A stretch of DNA of 10,591 nucleotides from Anaerolineae bacterium (GTDB lineage Bacteria > Chloroflexota > Anaerolineae > Anaerolineales > E44-bin32): NCBI GenBank assembly GCA_030598885.1, contig JAUVOZ010000060.1:1-10591 (forward strand), in the 5' to 3' direction. How positions within the stretch are numbered: position 1 is the stretch's first letter; each line of letters opens with the position of its first letter. The notes below the pieces were generated by a model that ran no database searches, had not been told where the DNA came from, and saw nothing but the letters and a program-made list of their open reading frames with translations. This document shows, in pieces, positions 1 to 6,755 of this stretch. The translations under genes and the position numbers were made by a program.

Positions 1-143
1 CAGGACAGTTGGAGCGGATAACTTCGCCGGAGGAACAACTTGCCATGGAAATCGGCGACCTGTGTCCTGAGTGTGGCGCGGGGACGGTAGTGAGGGAAGA
101 AGGTTGCCGTAAATGTCATGCTTGCGGATGGAGTGAGTGCTGA
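1..143 (+). CDS. nrdJ: Probable adenosylcobalamin-dependent ribonucleotide reductase, C-terminal end (partial)
   Basis: Only the last 46 residues are in the window, read from base 3 to a TGA at 141-143; the rest lies upstream. The tail has the pattern CPECG, about ten residues, then GCRKCHACGWSEC. That is a four-cysteine zinc-ribbon-like module followed by a final redox CxxxxC-type cysteine arrangement (CGWSEC). Class II (B12-dependent) ribonucleotide reductases typically end this way, and the C-terminal cysteines re-reduce the active site after each turnover. The enzyme converts ribonucleotides to deoxyribonucleotides in the cytosol. A deoxynucleoside kinase downstream on the same strand fits a DNA-precursor role, and a terminator at 215-249 suggests transcription ends between them. 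The call rests on a short tail, so another zinc-ribbon protein cannot be fully excluded. Confidence 0.72.
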   Translation, partial: GQLERITSPEEQLAMEIGDLCPECGAGTVVREEGCRKCHACGWSEC

Positions 144-153
144 CCCGCGGTTG

Positions 154-183
154 GTTAACGACCGATATAGTCTCTCGGTTAAC
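154..183 (+). other. Weak imperfect hairpin downstream of nrdJ
   Basis: GTTAA (154-158) can pair with TTAAC (179-183), and CCGA (162-165) with TCGG (175-178), separated by a 3-nt bulge on the left arm and a 9-nt loop. It is not followed by a T run. It may help stabilise the mRNA 3' end before the real terminator, or be chance. Confidence 0.25.
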
Positions 184-214
184 TGTCGTGACATTGAAGT
201 TTATAGCTAGATCC

Positions 215-249
215 AGCGCGTACGCGAAGCAAATCGCAGCGCTTTTTTT
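215..249 (+). terminator. Intrinsic terminator after nrdJ
   Basis: AGCGC (215-219) pairs with GCGCT (239-243), and an inner stem GCGA (224-227) pairs with TCGC (234-237) around an AGCAAA loop. The hairpin is followed directly by a run of Ts (243-249). It lies 72 bp after the nrdJ stop codon, so the reductase transcript probably ends here and the downstream kinase has its own promoter. Confidence 0.68.
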
Positions 250-432
250 AAACGCATATGTGATGTATTCCCATAGATAGGCATCTTTGACTATTCCGAA
301 CTAACCCAAGGTTTTTCCATCAGTGGATGGAGCCTTTAAACTTAAAGAAGATTAAGAACACACTATTTGCAATTCGTATTCGTGGTTCAGAGGCGCATGG
401 CTATTTAAGCCTAGTAGCGCGTGGTTCGTTTG
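250..432. other. Intergenic stretch with no gene; small inverted repeats only
   Basis: No ORF or RNA gene is recognisable between the nrdJ terminator and the kinase. Two short inverted repeats are visible: TCCATC/GATGGA with a 4-nt loop (316-331), and CTTTAA/TTAAAG around AC (334-347). A small GGCT/AGCC hairpin lies around 399-411. A promoter for the kinase should be here, but no pair of -35 and -10 boxes with normal spacing stands out. Confidence 0.4.
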
Positions 433-445
433 AGAGGTGGTCATG

Positions 446-1090
446 ATGGCCAAGCATTTCGTCCTCGTGGCTGGTAACATAAGCTCCGGTAAAACTTCTC
501 TTACTGAGTGCCTCGGCAGGCACCTTGGGTGGGCGACGGCTTATGAATCGGTTGCTGACAATCCCTATTTAGCCGACTTTTATGCCGATATGCAGGCATG
601 GGCTTTCCACCTGCAAATTTTCTTCCTCGGACACCGAGCTGAACAACATATGGCAATAGCCGGGACACCACCGTCAGCGATCATCGATCGCTCAATATAC
701 GAGGACGCTGAGATATTCGCTCGTGCAGCTTTAAACCTGGGCACGATAAGCGAGCGGGATTACCAAACTTACCGTCAAGTTTTTAATCTTGTAGTTGGTT
801 CTCTGCCACATCCCGATTTGCTCATTTATCTGCGGGCACCTGTAGAGGTTCTACTGGAACGAATTCGGGCTCGAGGCCGTGATATGGAGAAGGGGATTAC
901 TGCCGAATACCTGAAATTGCTTGAATCCTATTATCAAGAATGGCTTGCTGGTTTTGATCTTTGCCCTGTACTTAGCATTCGCACTGATGATTTAGATTTC
1001 GTTCACAAACCTCAGCACCTGGAAATCGTAATAGAACGTATCCAGGACAAGCTATTGGGTCGTGAGGAGATCGAGTTCCCCACGGATTAG
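446..1090 (+). CDS. Deoxynucleoside kinase (deoxyadenosine/deoxyguanosine kinase family)
   Basis: This cytosolic salvage enzyme phosphorylates deoxynucleosides with ATP to give dNMPs. At 214 residues it has the normal size for the bacterial dNK/dGK family. Visible marks are the P-loop GNISSGKTS (residues 10-18), the catalytic-glutamate motif YESVADNPY (E34), the substrate-side AFHLQIFFL segment (Q57), the DRSIYEDAEIF motif (D81-R82) typical of the dAK/dGK branch, and the arginine-rich lid RIRARGRDMEKG (about 139-150). Start choice: GAGAGG at 433-438 sits 7 nt before the ATG at 446. In-frame GTG 437 and ATG 443 are also possible but overlap or crowd this ribosome site. Lying after a probable B12-dependent ribonucleotide reductase, it suggests combined de novo and salvage supply of DNA precursors. 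The exact base preference (dA, dG or both) cannot be read from sequence alone. Confidence 0.93.
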   Translation: MAKHFVLVAGNISSGKTSLTECLGRHLGWATAYESVADNPYLADFYADMQAWAFHLQIFFLGHRAEQHMAIAGTPPSAIIDRSIYEDAEIFARAALNLGTISERDYQTYRQVFNLVVGSLPHPDLLIYLRAPVEVLLERIRARGRDMEKGITAEYLKLLESYYQEWLAGFDLCPVLSIRTDDLDFVHKPQHLEIVIERIQDKLLGREEIEFPTD

Positions 1091-1185
1091 ATGCACACCG
1101 TCAACACCAATACATATTCCCGAATCCCCATTCCCTAATCTTTTATCGGTTTTACCTCATTTTTACATTCTCCTGACGACTGTTT

Positions 1186-1194
1186 TGCTAAAAT
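1186..1194 (+). promoter_or_regulatory. Extended -10 promoter for the repeat protein gene
   Basis: TGC followed by TAAAAT (1189-1194) matches an extended -10 element (TGnTATAAT). No good -35 box lies 16-18 bp upstream, as is usual for extended -10 promoters. Transcription would begin near 1201, giving a leader of about 35 nt that contains the strong ribosome site at 1221-1230. This implies that the repeat protein is transcribed separately from the kinase. Confidence 0.5.
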
Positions 1195-1235
1195 CCTTTA
1201 TTCTCAGGCTAGACTTTCACAGAAGGAGGTCAGTC

Positions 1236-2399
1236 ATGAGAGGCAAGGTTAGCAAAGCAATGTTGTTAGTACTAGCACTTTCATTGGTGATGGTTAGCGT
1301 CGCTTATGCCGAGGAGGATGTCACCGGGGACCGTATCCGGGTTGTGGGTGAGATCACAGGGGTCGACATGCTAGCCAACTCCTTTAGTTTGCATACCTGG
1401 GGTGGGGATGATCTGCGGTTTTTCACGACCCGCAGCACCCGCTTCCGTAGCCCCAACGGCTCAATACAGAAGTTGTCTGATCTGGAGGTAGGGGTGCGGG
1501 CGTTGGTTTTCGGGATCGAGAGCGAGAGTGAGTTAGTCGCGTTGGTGATCGTTGCCGCCAAGCAGGATGATATACCTGATCGGGTACGCGTGTTTGGTGA
1601 GATCATGGGGGTGGTTTCGACTAGGGGTTCCTTCAGCTTGGAAAAACGTGACGGTAAGGTCGTGACCATCCTGACCAACGAACGGACACGTTTCCGAAGC
1701 CGTGATGGTTCAATCCAGGGACTTGATGACCTGGAAACAGGGATGGTTGCTGTAATTATCGCGGTGGAGCAAGAGGATGGAGGGCTACTAGCGCTAGTAG
1801 TGGCCGCAGGATATAAGGAAGACCTGCCAAATAATTTGCGGATGTTCAAAGGCGATATTACCAAGGTGGTTCCTGGTCAGGGCACCTTCACTCTGAAAAC
1901 CCAGGAAGGAGAGGTAATATCCTTCCTGACGAACGATCGAACTCGGTTCGTTAGCCGTGATGGATCGGTGACCGATATCCATGATCTGAAGAAGGGTATG
2001 ATCGCACTTGTCGGGGCTGTGGAGAAAGAGGAAGGGTCGCTGATGGCGATCTTCGTTGCTGCGGCAGATTTCCCAGACCGTCCGGTGGATGTACGAGTTG
2101 GTGGTCAGATCATATACTTGGGCGAACGCTCTTTCGCCATCGAAACCAGGGGTGGTGATCGAATGACTTTCTCTGTCGATGGCTCAACTAGATACAGGTC
2201 ACGCGATGGTAGTGTGGAAGGGTTTGACGATCTTCAGGTGGGGATGATAGCTATCGTAGGGGCGAAAGAACTTAGAAACGGCGAATTGAAAGCGGTATGG
2301 GTTGGAGTTGGCAGGTCGTCAGCTGAACGCGATGGGCGCGATTCAAACCGCCTGGAGGAGCGACCACCTCTACCGGAGGTCGATACGGTCGATCAATGA
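1236..2399 (+). CDS. Secreted four-repeat protein, DUF5666-like
   Basis: This is a 387-residue protein of unknown function. The start at 1236 follows AGAAGGAGGT at 1221-1230 with 5-nt spacing; a longer in-frame reading from 1062 lacks this and would overlap the kinase. Residues 1-25 form a Sec signal peptide: basic MRGKVSK, a hydrophobic core, and a probable cleavage after AYA. The rest is four tandem repeats at about residues 33-110, 116-193, 201-278 and 285-359. Each has an opening V-x-G-x-I strand, a FSL-type strand, a core like RFRSRDGS, then DLxxGM and a closing hydrophobic strand ending in a V-A-A/G pattern. This layout resembles DUF5666 small beta-barrel domains; the family assignment is from memory of its pattern. 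A charged, proline-containing tail (361-387) ends the protein. No sortase signal or C-terminal membrane anchor is visible, so it is probably secreted or loosely cell-surface bound. Confidence 0.85.
   Translation: MRGKVSKAMLLVLALSLVMVSVAYAEEDVTGDRIRVVGEITGVDMLANSFSLHTWGGDDLRFFTTRSTRFRSPNGSIQKLSDLEVGVRALVFGIESESELVALVIVAAKQDDIPDRVRVFGEIMGVVSTRGSFSLEKRDGKVVTILTNERTRFRSRDGSIQGLDDLETGMVAVIIAVEQEDGGLLALVVAAGYKEDLPNNLRMFKGDITKVVPGQGTFTLKTQEGEVISFLTNDRTRFVSRDGSVTDIHDLKKGMIALVGAVEKEEGSLMAIFVAAADFPDRPVDVRVGGQIIYLGERSFAIETRGGDRMTFSVDGSTRYRSRDGSVEGFDDLQVGMIAIVGAKELRNGELKAVWVGVGRSSAERDGRDSNRLEERPPLPEVDTVDQ
1332..2315 (+). repeat. Four degenerate tandem protein repeats, period about 84 codons
   Basis: The repeat units begin near 1332, 1581, 1836 and 2088, spaced 83, 85 and 84 codons. 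They align through the core R(F/Y)(R/V)S(P/R)(N/D)GS(I/V), followed by (S/D/H)DLxxGM or DLEVGV. At DNA level the same core differs in most wobble positions between units, so the duplications are old and the repeats are kept by selection on the protein, not by recent copying. Repeat 1 is the most divergent in the core (SPNGS instead of SRDGS). Confidence 0.85.
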
Positions 2400-2401
2400 C
2401 C

Positions 2402-2477
2402 TGGGTCTTAACCCATAATCATAACCAATACAATATGTTCATAGCTGAAATCTTAGGGGCGGGACTACCTTAGTCCC
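2402..2477. terminator. Hairpins between convergent genes, possible bidirectional terminator
   Basis: Two hairpins fill the gap between the convergent repeat-protein and endonuclease genes. The first is TGGGT/ACCCA with a CTTA loop (2402-2415). The second is a perfect 7-bp stem GGGACTA/TAGTCCC with a CCT loop (2461-2477), whose last base is also the last base of the endonuclease stop codon. Downstream on the + strand the sequence is only moderately T-rich (ACATTTGTT), and on the - strand there is no T run. Termination from either side is plausible but not classical. Confidence 0.42.
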
Positions 2478-3343
2478 TACATTTGTTCTCCATCCCCGGT
2501 TATCGCCTGCCAGGTCTTCTTAATCTGCAGAGCGTCTACATCCATGTTCATAGGACTCTCGCATAGAATACGACCACTACAGCCAAACTCAGCTAGGGCA
2601 CGCAGCAGTCCCTGGAGGTCGAAATCCGAATCTGCAATCATCAGGTGATTGCGTTCTCCTTTGGCTCCGTACTCGATCCCAGAGAGGTGGCAGTGTAGTC
2701 GCTTTAATGATGTGGCCGCGAGCGCATGTTTGTAAGCGTTAAGAACCTCGCACCATTCCTCGAAGGAGTTCACTGACCCGTCTCCTGGTCGGGCGTGAAG
2801 ATGGGCGAAATCGAGGCAAGGTTCAACTCCCTCAATCTCCTGGGATAGGATCAGGATGTCCTCAAGCGAGCCGAGCAAAGCCCCCTTGCCCATTGTCTCC
2901 GGACGCAGGGTGACCAAGTTTCCGGAGAAACGCAGCTCTTCAGCGCAGTCGTTTAACCTAGGGATGGCGATCTTTAGTATCTTCTGAGGTGTTTGACCGA
3001 AATAAGAACCCGGGTGAAAGACGATGTCCGTCGCACCAGCCAAGTTGCCATAGTGCGCGGCGTCCATCAAACGTTTCCGGCTTTTAGGCCACTCATCGCG
3101 GTCGGCATTCAGGTTGATGAAGTAGGGGGCGTGGACGCTAAGCTGAACCCCCACTTCGATGGCTGTCGCTTTTATCTTGGCGCAGGTTGCCTCGGAAATA
3201 CGCACTGATCGGACCCAGCCCAATTCGAGCGCGGTCAAGCCCAGGCTCGAAAGGTGGAGCAAAGTGCCAATCGAACCACCTGGTCTCTTCGGTGTAGACT
3301 GAGGGGACCCGGCAGTTCCGAAGTGGAAGACAGGTTCGATCAA
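2477..3343 (-). CDS. Endonuclease IV-family TIM-barrel protein (AP endonuclease-like)
   Basis: At 288 residues it matches the usual size of deoxyribonuclease IV (Nfo), a zinc enzyme that cuts DNA 5' of abasic sites in base-excision repair. Likely metal ligands appear in order: E40 (LELGW), H71 (VHAPY), H110 (VFHPGSY), E149 (RPETMGK), D178 and H181 (CLDFAHLHAR), H217/H219 (LHCHLSG), H233 (ERNHL) and E262 (CESP). The ERNHL segment stands where E. coli Nfo has DRHH, a variant I associate with archaeal and thermophile-type members. It starts with TTG: AAGGAGG (opposite 3352-3358) lies 9 nt before TTG 3343, and no better in-frame ATG exists upstream. No clear promoter is visible in the 237 bp before it. 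A sugar isomerase/epimerase of the same fold is a less likely alternative because the Nfo zinc set is nearly complete. Confidence 0.85.
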   Translation of the reverse strand: MIEPVFHFGTAGSPQSTPKRPGGSIGTLLHLSSLGLTALELGWVRSVRISEATCAKIKATAIEVGVQLSVHAPYFINLNADRDEWPKSRKRLMDAAHYGNLAGATDIVFHPGSYFGQTPQKILKIAIPRLNDCAEELRFSGNLVTLRPETMGKGALLGSLEDILILSQEIEGVEPCLDFAHLHARPGDGSVNSFEEWCEVLNAYKHALAATSLKRLHCHLSGIEYGAKGERNHLMIADSDFDLQGLLRALAEFGCSGRILCESPMNMDVDALQIKKTWQAITGDGEQM

Positions 3344-3352
3344 GATGGACGC

Positions 3353-3358
3353 CTCCTT
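3353..3358 (-). promoter_or_regulatory. Ribosome binding site that sets a TTG start
   Basis: On the - strand this reads AGGAGG, 9 nt upstream of the TTG at 3343-3341. It is the only strong Shine-Dalgarno match near the 5' end of the endonuclease gene and so supports the non-ATG start. Confidence 0.7.
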
Positions 3359-3580
3359 CGAAAGGTGGCTATATTGAATTTAACATTGGTCGGTCGCGGG
3401 AATTTGCTGCTGGTTATTGCTTTCTATGTTAAAAATCCTAGTTCCCGGATGATTGTCGTTTAACCTTGTTGCTATTGGTTATGTTGTACATAGTTTAAAG
3501 CATGTTGGTGCAGTACGCAGGCGCAACAAACGATGAGAGTGCTAATTATCGATCTGTGGTGCGGACATGGACGAAGAGAA

Positions 3581-6130
3581 TTATTCCTCTTTACGGAGCG
3601 AACCGGTTTTGGGAGTTGGCTCGCGAGGCAAGGAGAAGGAGAAGGTGCTGCCCTGGGATTCGTCACTGGTCACCCAAATGCGACCACCATGTTGTTCGAT
3701 CACTGTTTTGGATAACGCCAACCCGAGGCCGGTGCCATCGATGGGGTTATCGGGATCCTCGACGTTGATGCGACCGCGGAAGAGGTGCTCGAACACACGT
3801 GGCAGTTCATCCTGCGGAATGCCTGGGCCATTGTCGCTTACACTGATGGTGATTTGCTCATCATCGCAATCAACCGAAATGCTGATGAGCCCACCGGGCT
3901 GGGTGAACTTGATTGCGTTACCCAGTATATTACCCATCACCGAGTTTAAGCGGTTGGGCTCACCCATGATGAGGAGTGGTTCATCAGGCGGCTTATATTC
4001 AATACTGTGATGCTTATCTTCGGTGAGCGGACGCAAGTCTTCGATCGCGTGAATGATGAGGTCGTTGATTTGGCAGGGTTCGAAGATCACATTGGCGGTT
4101 GATTCGACACGGATGGTCTCCAGCAGGGCGGTGATCAAGTTTGTCATGCTCTCTGTAGCCCGCTGCATCATATTGAGCGCTCTGCGTTGTTGATCGCTAA
4201 GTGGGGCGTCGTGGAGCAGGTCAGCCCCCAGGCGTATGGCATTGAGGGGGTTCTTCAGGTCATGGGCAGCAGTTCCTAGTAATTGCGATCGCATACGATC
4301 GATCTGTTTGAAGGCGGTGATGTCCTGCATCACCGCGACCCGACCAACGTCAGTGACCTCACTGATTGTCGCGAAGAGAATGCGTTCAGTAGAGGTGGTG
4401 ATTTCCTGGCTGGTTGGGAGGCTGATCTCCTGGTCTATTAGCAATTCGCCGAGTGGGTGATCGGGGAAGATCTCGGAGACCAGTTTGTCGGCGGCGTGTT
4501 CGGGATTGATACGGAAAGCCTGCCCGGCTGCTTGGTTGATGAGGATGATACGACCTAAGGTATCGGTGAGCACGACGGCGTCAACCGTCTCAACCAGAGT
4601 CGCTTCCAACCGGCTGCGCTCCTCGGTTATTCGTTTGAAGAGGGTGGCATTATCTACCGCGATGGCAGCCCACGCAGCCACCGAAGAGAGTACCTGTTGA
4701 TCAGCCTCAGTGAAAGCTCCACGTGGGTGATTGATCGCTTCGATCACCCCCAGAACCTCATTGCGCCTTTCGAGTGGGATGCAGATTACAGATGTCGTCA
4801 GCAGGCCAGTTTGGCCATCGACGGCACTTTGGTAGAGGGGATTGGAGCGAACATCATTTACGATCAATGGGCGGCGGTTACGGGTAACCCATCCGGCGAT
4901 GCCTTCTTCGAGGCGGATGGCCACGTCGCGGATGCGTAAGTGTCTGCCACCGCTGGCTTTTAGAATTAACTTTTCACCAGGTTCGTCGAGCAGGAAGAGG
5001 ATACAAGCTTCAACTTGGAGCAGGCGTTGGGTGTGGACCATGGCGTTCTCTAGCGCGGCTTCCAAGTCAAGTGAAGAGGTCATCTCGCGCCCGATCTCGC
5101 CCAAGACTTGAAGTTGGCTGGCCCTGGATTCAGCTGTTTCAAGGTGGATGGTATCCTGAAGACCGATGGCGCCGATATTGATTATAGCCTGGGCTAGCTC
5201 CATCTCCTGTTCGTTGATCTGCCGACCTGGCTTTGTGTATAGCACCCGCGCGATACCCAGAGCGTTATTTTGGGTGGCAAGTGGGAAGATGACCGCGGCT
5301 GAAATGTCTTCACTCTGCAACATGGCAATGTCTTTGGTCGATCCCACTGGTGGTGCCAGGCTGAGACTAGCCGGTCGAAGTTCTTGTAACACCTTCTTGT
5401 GGATCGGATAGTCGGGCATTGTATCGGATGTCATCTCGACCACCGATTGCTGCATTGATTTACTCAACTGCGGGCGGAAACGGGTGGTGTAGCCATTACC
5501 TTCATCAAAGACCAACACCTCGCAGATCTCGGCCGAGGTTGCCTTGAGCATATAAGCCGCTATCTGACGGATGACATCCTGGCGGTCCCTTATGCCAGTG
5601 ATGGCATGGCTTGCTTGGTAGAGCAGGGAAAGCTTGTGGAAAGTATAGCTCTGGCTGGCGGACTGACGAGCGAGGGCAAGAACCTCGGCAACTCGCGTCG
5701 CCAATACTTCCAATGTGGCTAAGTCGTCATCGCTATAAGGTTGCTTGCTTTCCTTGCCCACGAAGAACAAACCAACAGTTTGCTCGCTGGTGATGCAAGG
5801 AGCGCAGGCGACTACCCCAGGTGCGAGTGGCAGGGCAAGTGAACTTTGATTTGCGTCAGTTGTAGCCGCCTTGTGATTGGTCAGGACGCTGCGTAGAATG
5901 GGGTGGTCTGCGGTGGCAGAAAGTCTGCCGAGGTCACCCATCGGCACACCGGAGGCGAGGCGTGGGATAAAGTTGGCTTCTTCTTCGTCGTATTCGTAGA
6001 GAGCAATCCGCTCTGAATTGAGCAGTTCGCTAGCCAGTTGTAGCATGCTGCTGATAGTTTCACCAGGATTGTTGAAGTCGAAAGGAGCAGTGGCAGCTCT
6101 ATACAGATGGCTACTTAACTGATTGGACAC
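3581..6130 (-). CDS. Soluble multi-GAF/PAS sensor histidine kinase
   Basis: This is an 849-residue two-component sensor. Domains in order are GAF1 (about 25-150), GAF2 (about 175-325), GAF3 (about 350-495, the most canonical, with EEGIAGWV and IPLERRNEVLGVIEA), PAS (about 505-608), HisKA (about 613-680) with the H-box AAHDLKNPLNAI and phospho-acceptor H623, and HATPase_c (about 724-834). The ATPase has N-box GNILGNAIKF (N734, N738), G1 SDNGPGIP (D766), F-box FEHLF and G2 GTGLGLALSK. No membrane segment or signal peptide is visible, so it should sense a cytosolic signal such as a small molecule, redox state or gas. It starts with GTG, with GAGGT 7 nt upstream. No response regulator, receiver domain or output gene lies beside it, so its partner is encoded elsewhere. 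No GAF chromophore cysteine motif can be assigned with confidence. Confidence 0.93.
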   Translation of the reverse strand: MSNQLSSHLYRAATAPFDFNNPGETISSMLQLASELLNSERIALYEYDEEEANFIPRLASGVPMGDLGRLSATADHPILRSVLTNHKAATTDANQSSLALPLAPGVVACAPCITSEQTVGLFFVGKESKQPYSDDDLATLEVLATRVAEVLALARQSASQSYTFHKLSLLYQASHAITGIRDRQDVIRQIAAYMLKATSAEICEVLVFDEGNGYTTRFRPQLSKSMQQSVVEMTSDTMPDYPIHKKVLQELRPASLSLAPPVGSTKDIAMLQSEDISAAVIFPLATQNNALGIARVLYTKPGRQINEQEMELAQAIINIGAIGLQDTIHLETAESRASQLQVLGEIGREMTSSLDLEAALENAMVHTQRLLQVEACILFLLDEPGEKLILKASGGRHLRIRDVAIRLEEGIAGWVTRNRRPLIVNDVRSNPLYQSAVDGQTGLLTTSVICIPLERRNEVLGVIEAINHPRGAFTEADQQVLSSVAAWAAIAVDNATLFKRITEERSRLEATLVETVDAVVLTDTLGRIILINQAAGQAFRINPEHAADKLVSEIFPDHPLGELLIDQEISLPTSQEITTSTERILFATISEVTDVGRVAVMQDITAFKQIDRMRSQLLGTAAHDLKNPLNAIRLGADLLHDAPLSDQQRRALNMMQRATESMTNLITALLETIRVESTANVIFEPCQINDLIIHAIEDLRPLTEDKHHSIEYKPPDEPLLIMGEPNRLNSVMGNILGNAIKFTQPGGLISISVDCDDEQITISVSDNGPGIPQDELPRVFEHLFRGRINVEDPDNPIDGTGLGLALSKTVIEQHGGRIWVTSDESQGSTFSFSLPREPTPKTGSLRKEE

Positions 6131-6178
6131 AATTCATACCTCATTTTGGTTGTTGGCTACCAAGGGTCTACCTCAGGC

Positions 6179-6207
6179 ATTATGGCACAGAACAGACAGG
6201 CCTGCAA
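6179..6207 (-). promoter_or_regulatory. Sigma70-type promoter for the histidine kinase
   Basis: On the - strand TTGCAG (opposite 6207-6202) and CATAAT (opposite 6184-6179) are separated by exactly 17 bp, matching four and five of six consensus positions. Transcription would start near 6172, giving a leader of about 40 nt before the GTG start at 6130. Confidence 0.55.
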
Positions 6208-6218
6208 TAATTCCTTTG

Positions 6219-6240
6219 GGGGGTTAAGTACTTTACCCCC
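6219..6240. promoter_or_regulatory. 22-bp near-perfect palindrome upstream of the kinase promoter
   Basis: The half sites GGGGGTTAAGT and ACTTTACCCCC meet without a spacer, and 10 of 11 base pairs match (the mismatch is 6225 against 6234). The centre is about 58 bp upstream of the predicted start of the kinase transcript and just upstream of the -35 box, a position typical of activator sites. A dimeric regulator site is the likely reading. It is a poor RNA terminator because there is no T run after it in either direction and no room for a loop without opening the centre. Confidence 0.5.
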
Positions 6241-6371
6241 ATAGGTAGGAAATAAAGAACTATGCTGTAAATACCGATTGGCAGTCCTCTTCTCGCGGTT
6301 GACCTTCTTTCAGTCGATTCAACAATATAATTTATTAAATATTGGCCATCTACGTGCGGGTTCTTGTATCT
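6241..6371. other. AT-rich intergenic stretch, no gene
   Basis: Between the dgkA stop codon (6372) and the palindrome there is no ORF with coding character. An AT-rich block at about 6316-6346 contains a perfect TATAAT on the + strand (6326-6331), but its nearest -35-like box (TTGACC) is 21 bp away and no + strand gene follows. No intrinsic terminator for the yqeY-dgkA operon can be identified here. Confidence 0.35.
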
Positions 6372-6755
6372 TTAGCGTCCGGTAAGTTTATCTATTAAAG
6401 GTGGTCCCAACACCAGCAAGCCGGTGATAGCGGCTGCTGTGGCTGCAATCAAAACAGCAGCCGCGCCTACATCCTTTCCGACGCGCGCCATCGGGTGGGT
6501 CTCGGGACTGGCGAGGTCGACGACCGCCTCCAGCGCGGTGTTTAGGAATTCAGCCAACCAGACCAAGCCGATGGCAAGAAGCATGATCGCCCATTCTAGT
6601 CGATCTATGTCTAACCAGGTCCCAATGATGATCACCAGCAAGGTCGCCACAGCATGGAGCCAGGCGTTCCGTTGGGTACGAAGTACATATCCTAAGCCAG
6701 CGAAGGCATGGCGAAAGGCGGCGATGCGGGATCGGGATTGGCTGTGTTTGGTCAT
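6372..6755 (-). CDS. dgkA: Diacylglycerol kinase / undecaprenol kinase, DgkA family
   Basis: This is a small integral membrane kinase of 127 residues, the usual length. Three membrane segments are visible at about residues 33-50, 53-69 and 97-118. The family signature EFLNTALEAVVDL (69-81; E69, N72, E76, D80) and the later GKDVGAAAVL (K94-D95) carry the ATP/Mg-binding residues of the DgkA fold. Gram-positive members of this family mainly phosphorylate undecaprenol, while proteobacterial ones use diacylglycerol; the substrate here is uncertain. Its ATG overlaps the ybeY stop codon by 4 bp (6752-6755), and AGGAG (opposite 6761-6765) lies 5 nt upstream. It is the last gene of the coupled operon. 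Confidence 0.93.
   Translation of the reverse strand: MTKHSQSRSRIAAFRHAFAGLGYVLRTQRNAWLHAVATLLVIIIGTWLDIDRLEWAIMLLAIGLVWLAEFLNTALEAVVDLASPETHPMARVGKDVGAAAVLIAATAAAITGLLVLGPPLIDKLTGR

Noticed and set aside
1062..1235. N-terminal extension of the repeat protein gene from an ATG at 1062
   Set aside because: It would overlap the kinase gene, has no ribosome site, and would bury a clear signal peptide in the interior. The ATG at 1236 follows AGAAGGAGGT at ideal spacing.
1304..1864. Long open frame (186 codons) on the - strand inside the repeat protein gene
   Set aside because: It mirrors the repeat gene, is rich in Ser/Arg/Thr typical of antisense reading, and has no ribosome site or recognisable domain. 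The + strand frame has a signal peptide, repeats and a strong ribosome site.
3537..3545. GAGTGCTAA, identical to one half of the CIRCE heat-shock operator
   Set aside because: The matching TTAGCACTC half is not present 9 bp upstream, and the site lies downstream of the kinase, not at a chaperone promoter. Treated as chance.
3502..4010. Several overlapping + strand open frames at the end of the kinase gene
   Set aside because: They are antisense to the conserved HATPase domain and have no recognisable motifs; the - strand frame explains the region fully.
4285..4292. GCGATCGC octamer, the HIP1 motif abundant in cyanobacteria
   Set aside because: It is a single copy inside a coding region, and gene content does not otherwise suggest a cyanobacterium.
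6326..6331. Perfect TATAAT on the + strand
   Set aside because: The only -35-like box (TTGACC) is 21 bp away and no + strand gene follows; the local AT-rich sequence makes a chance match likely.
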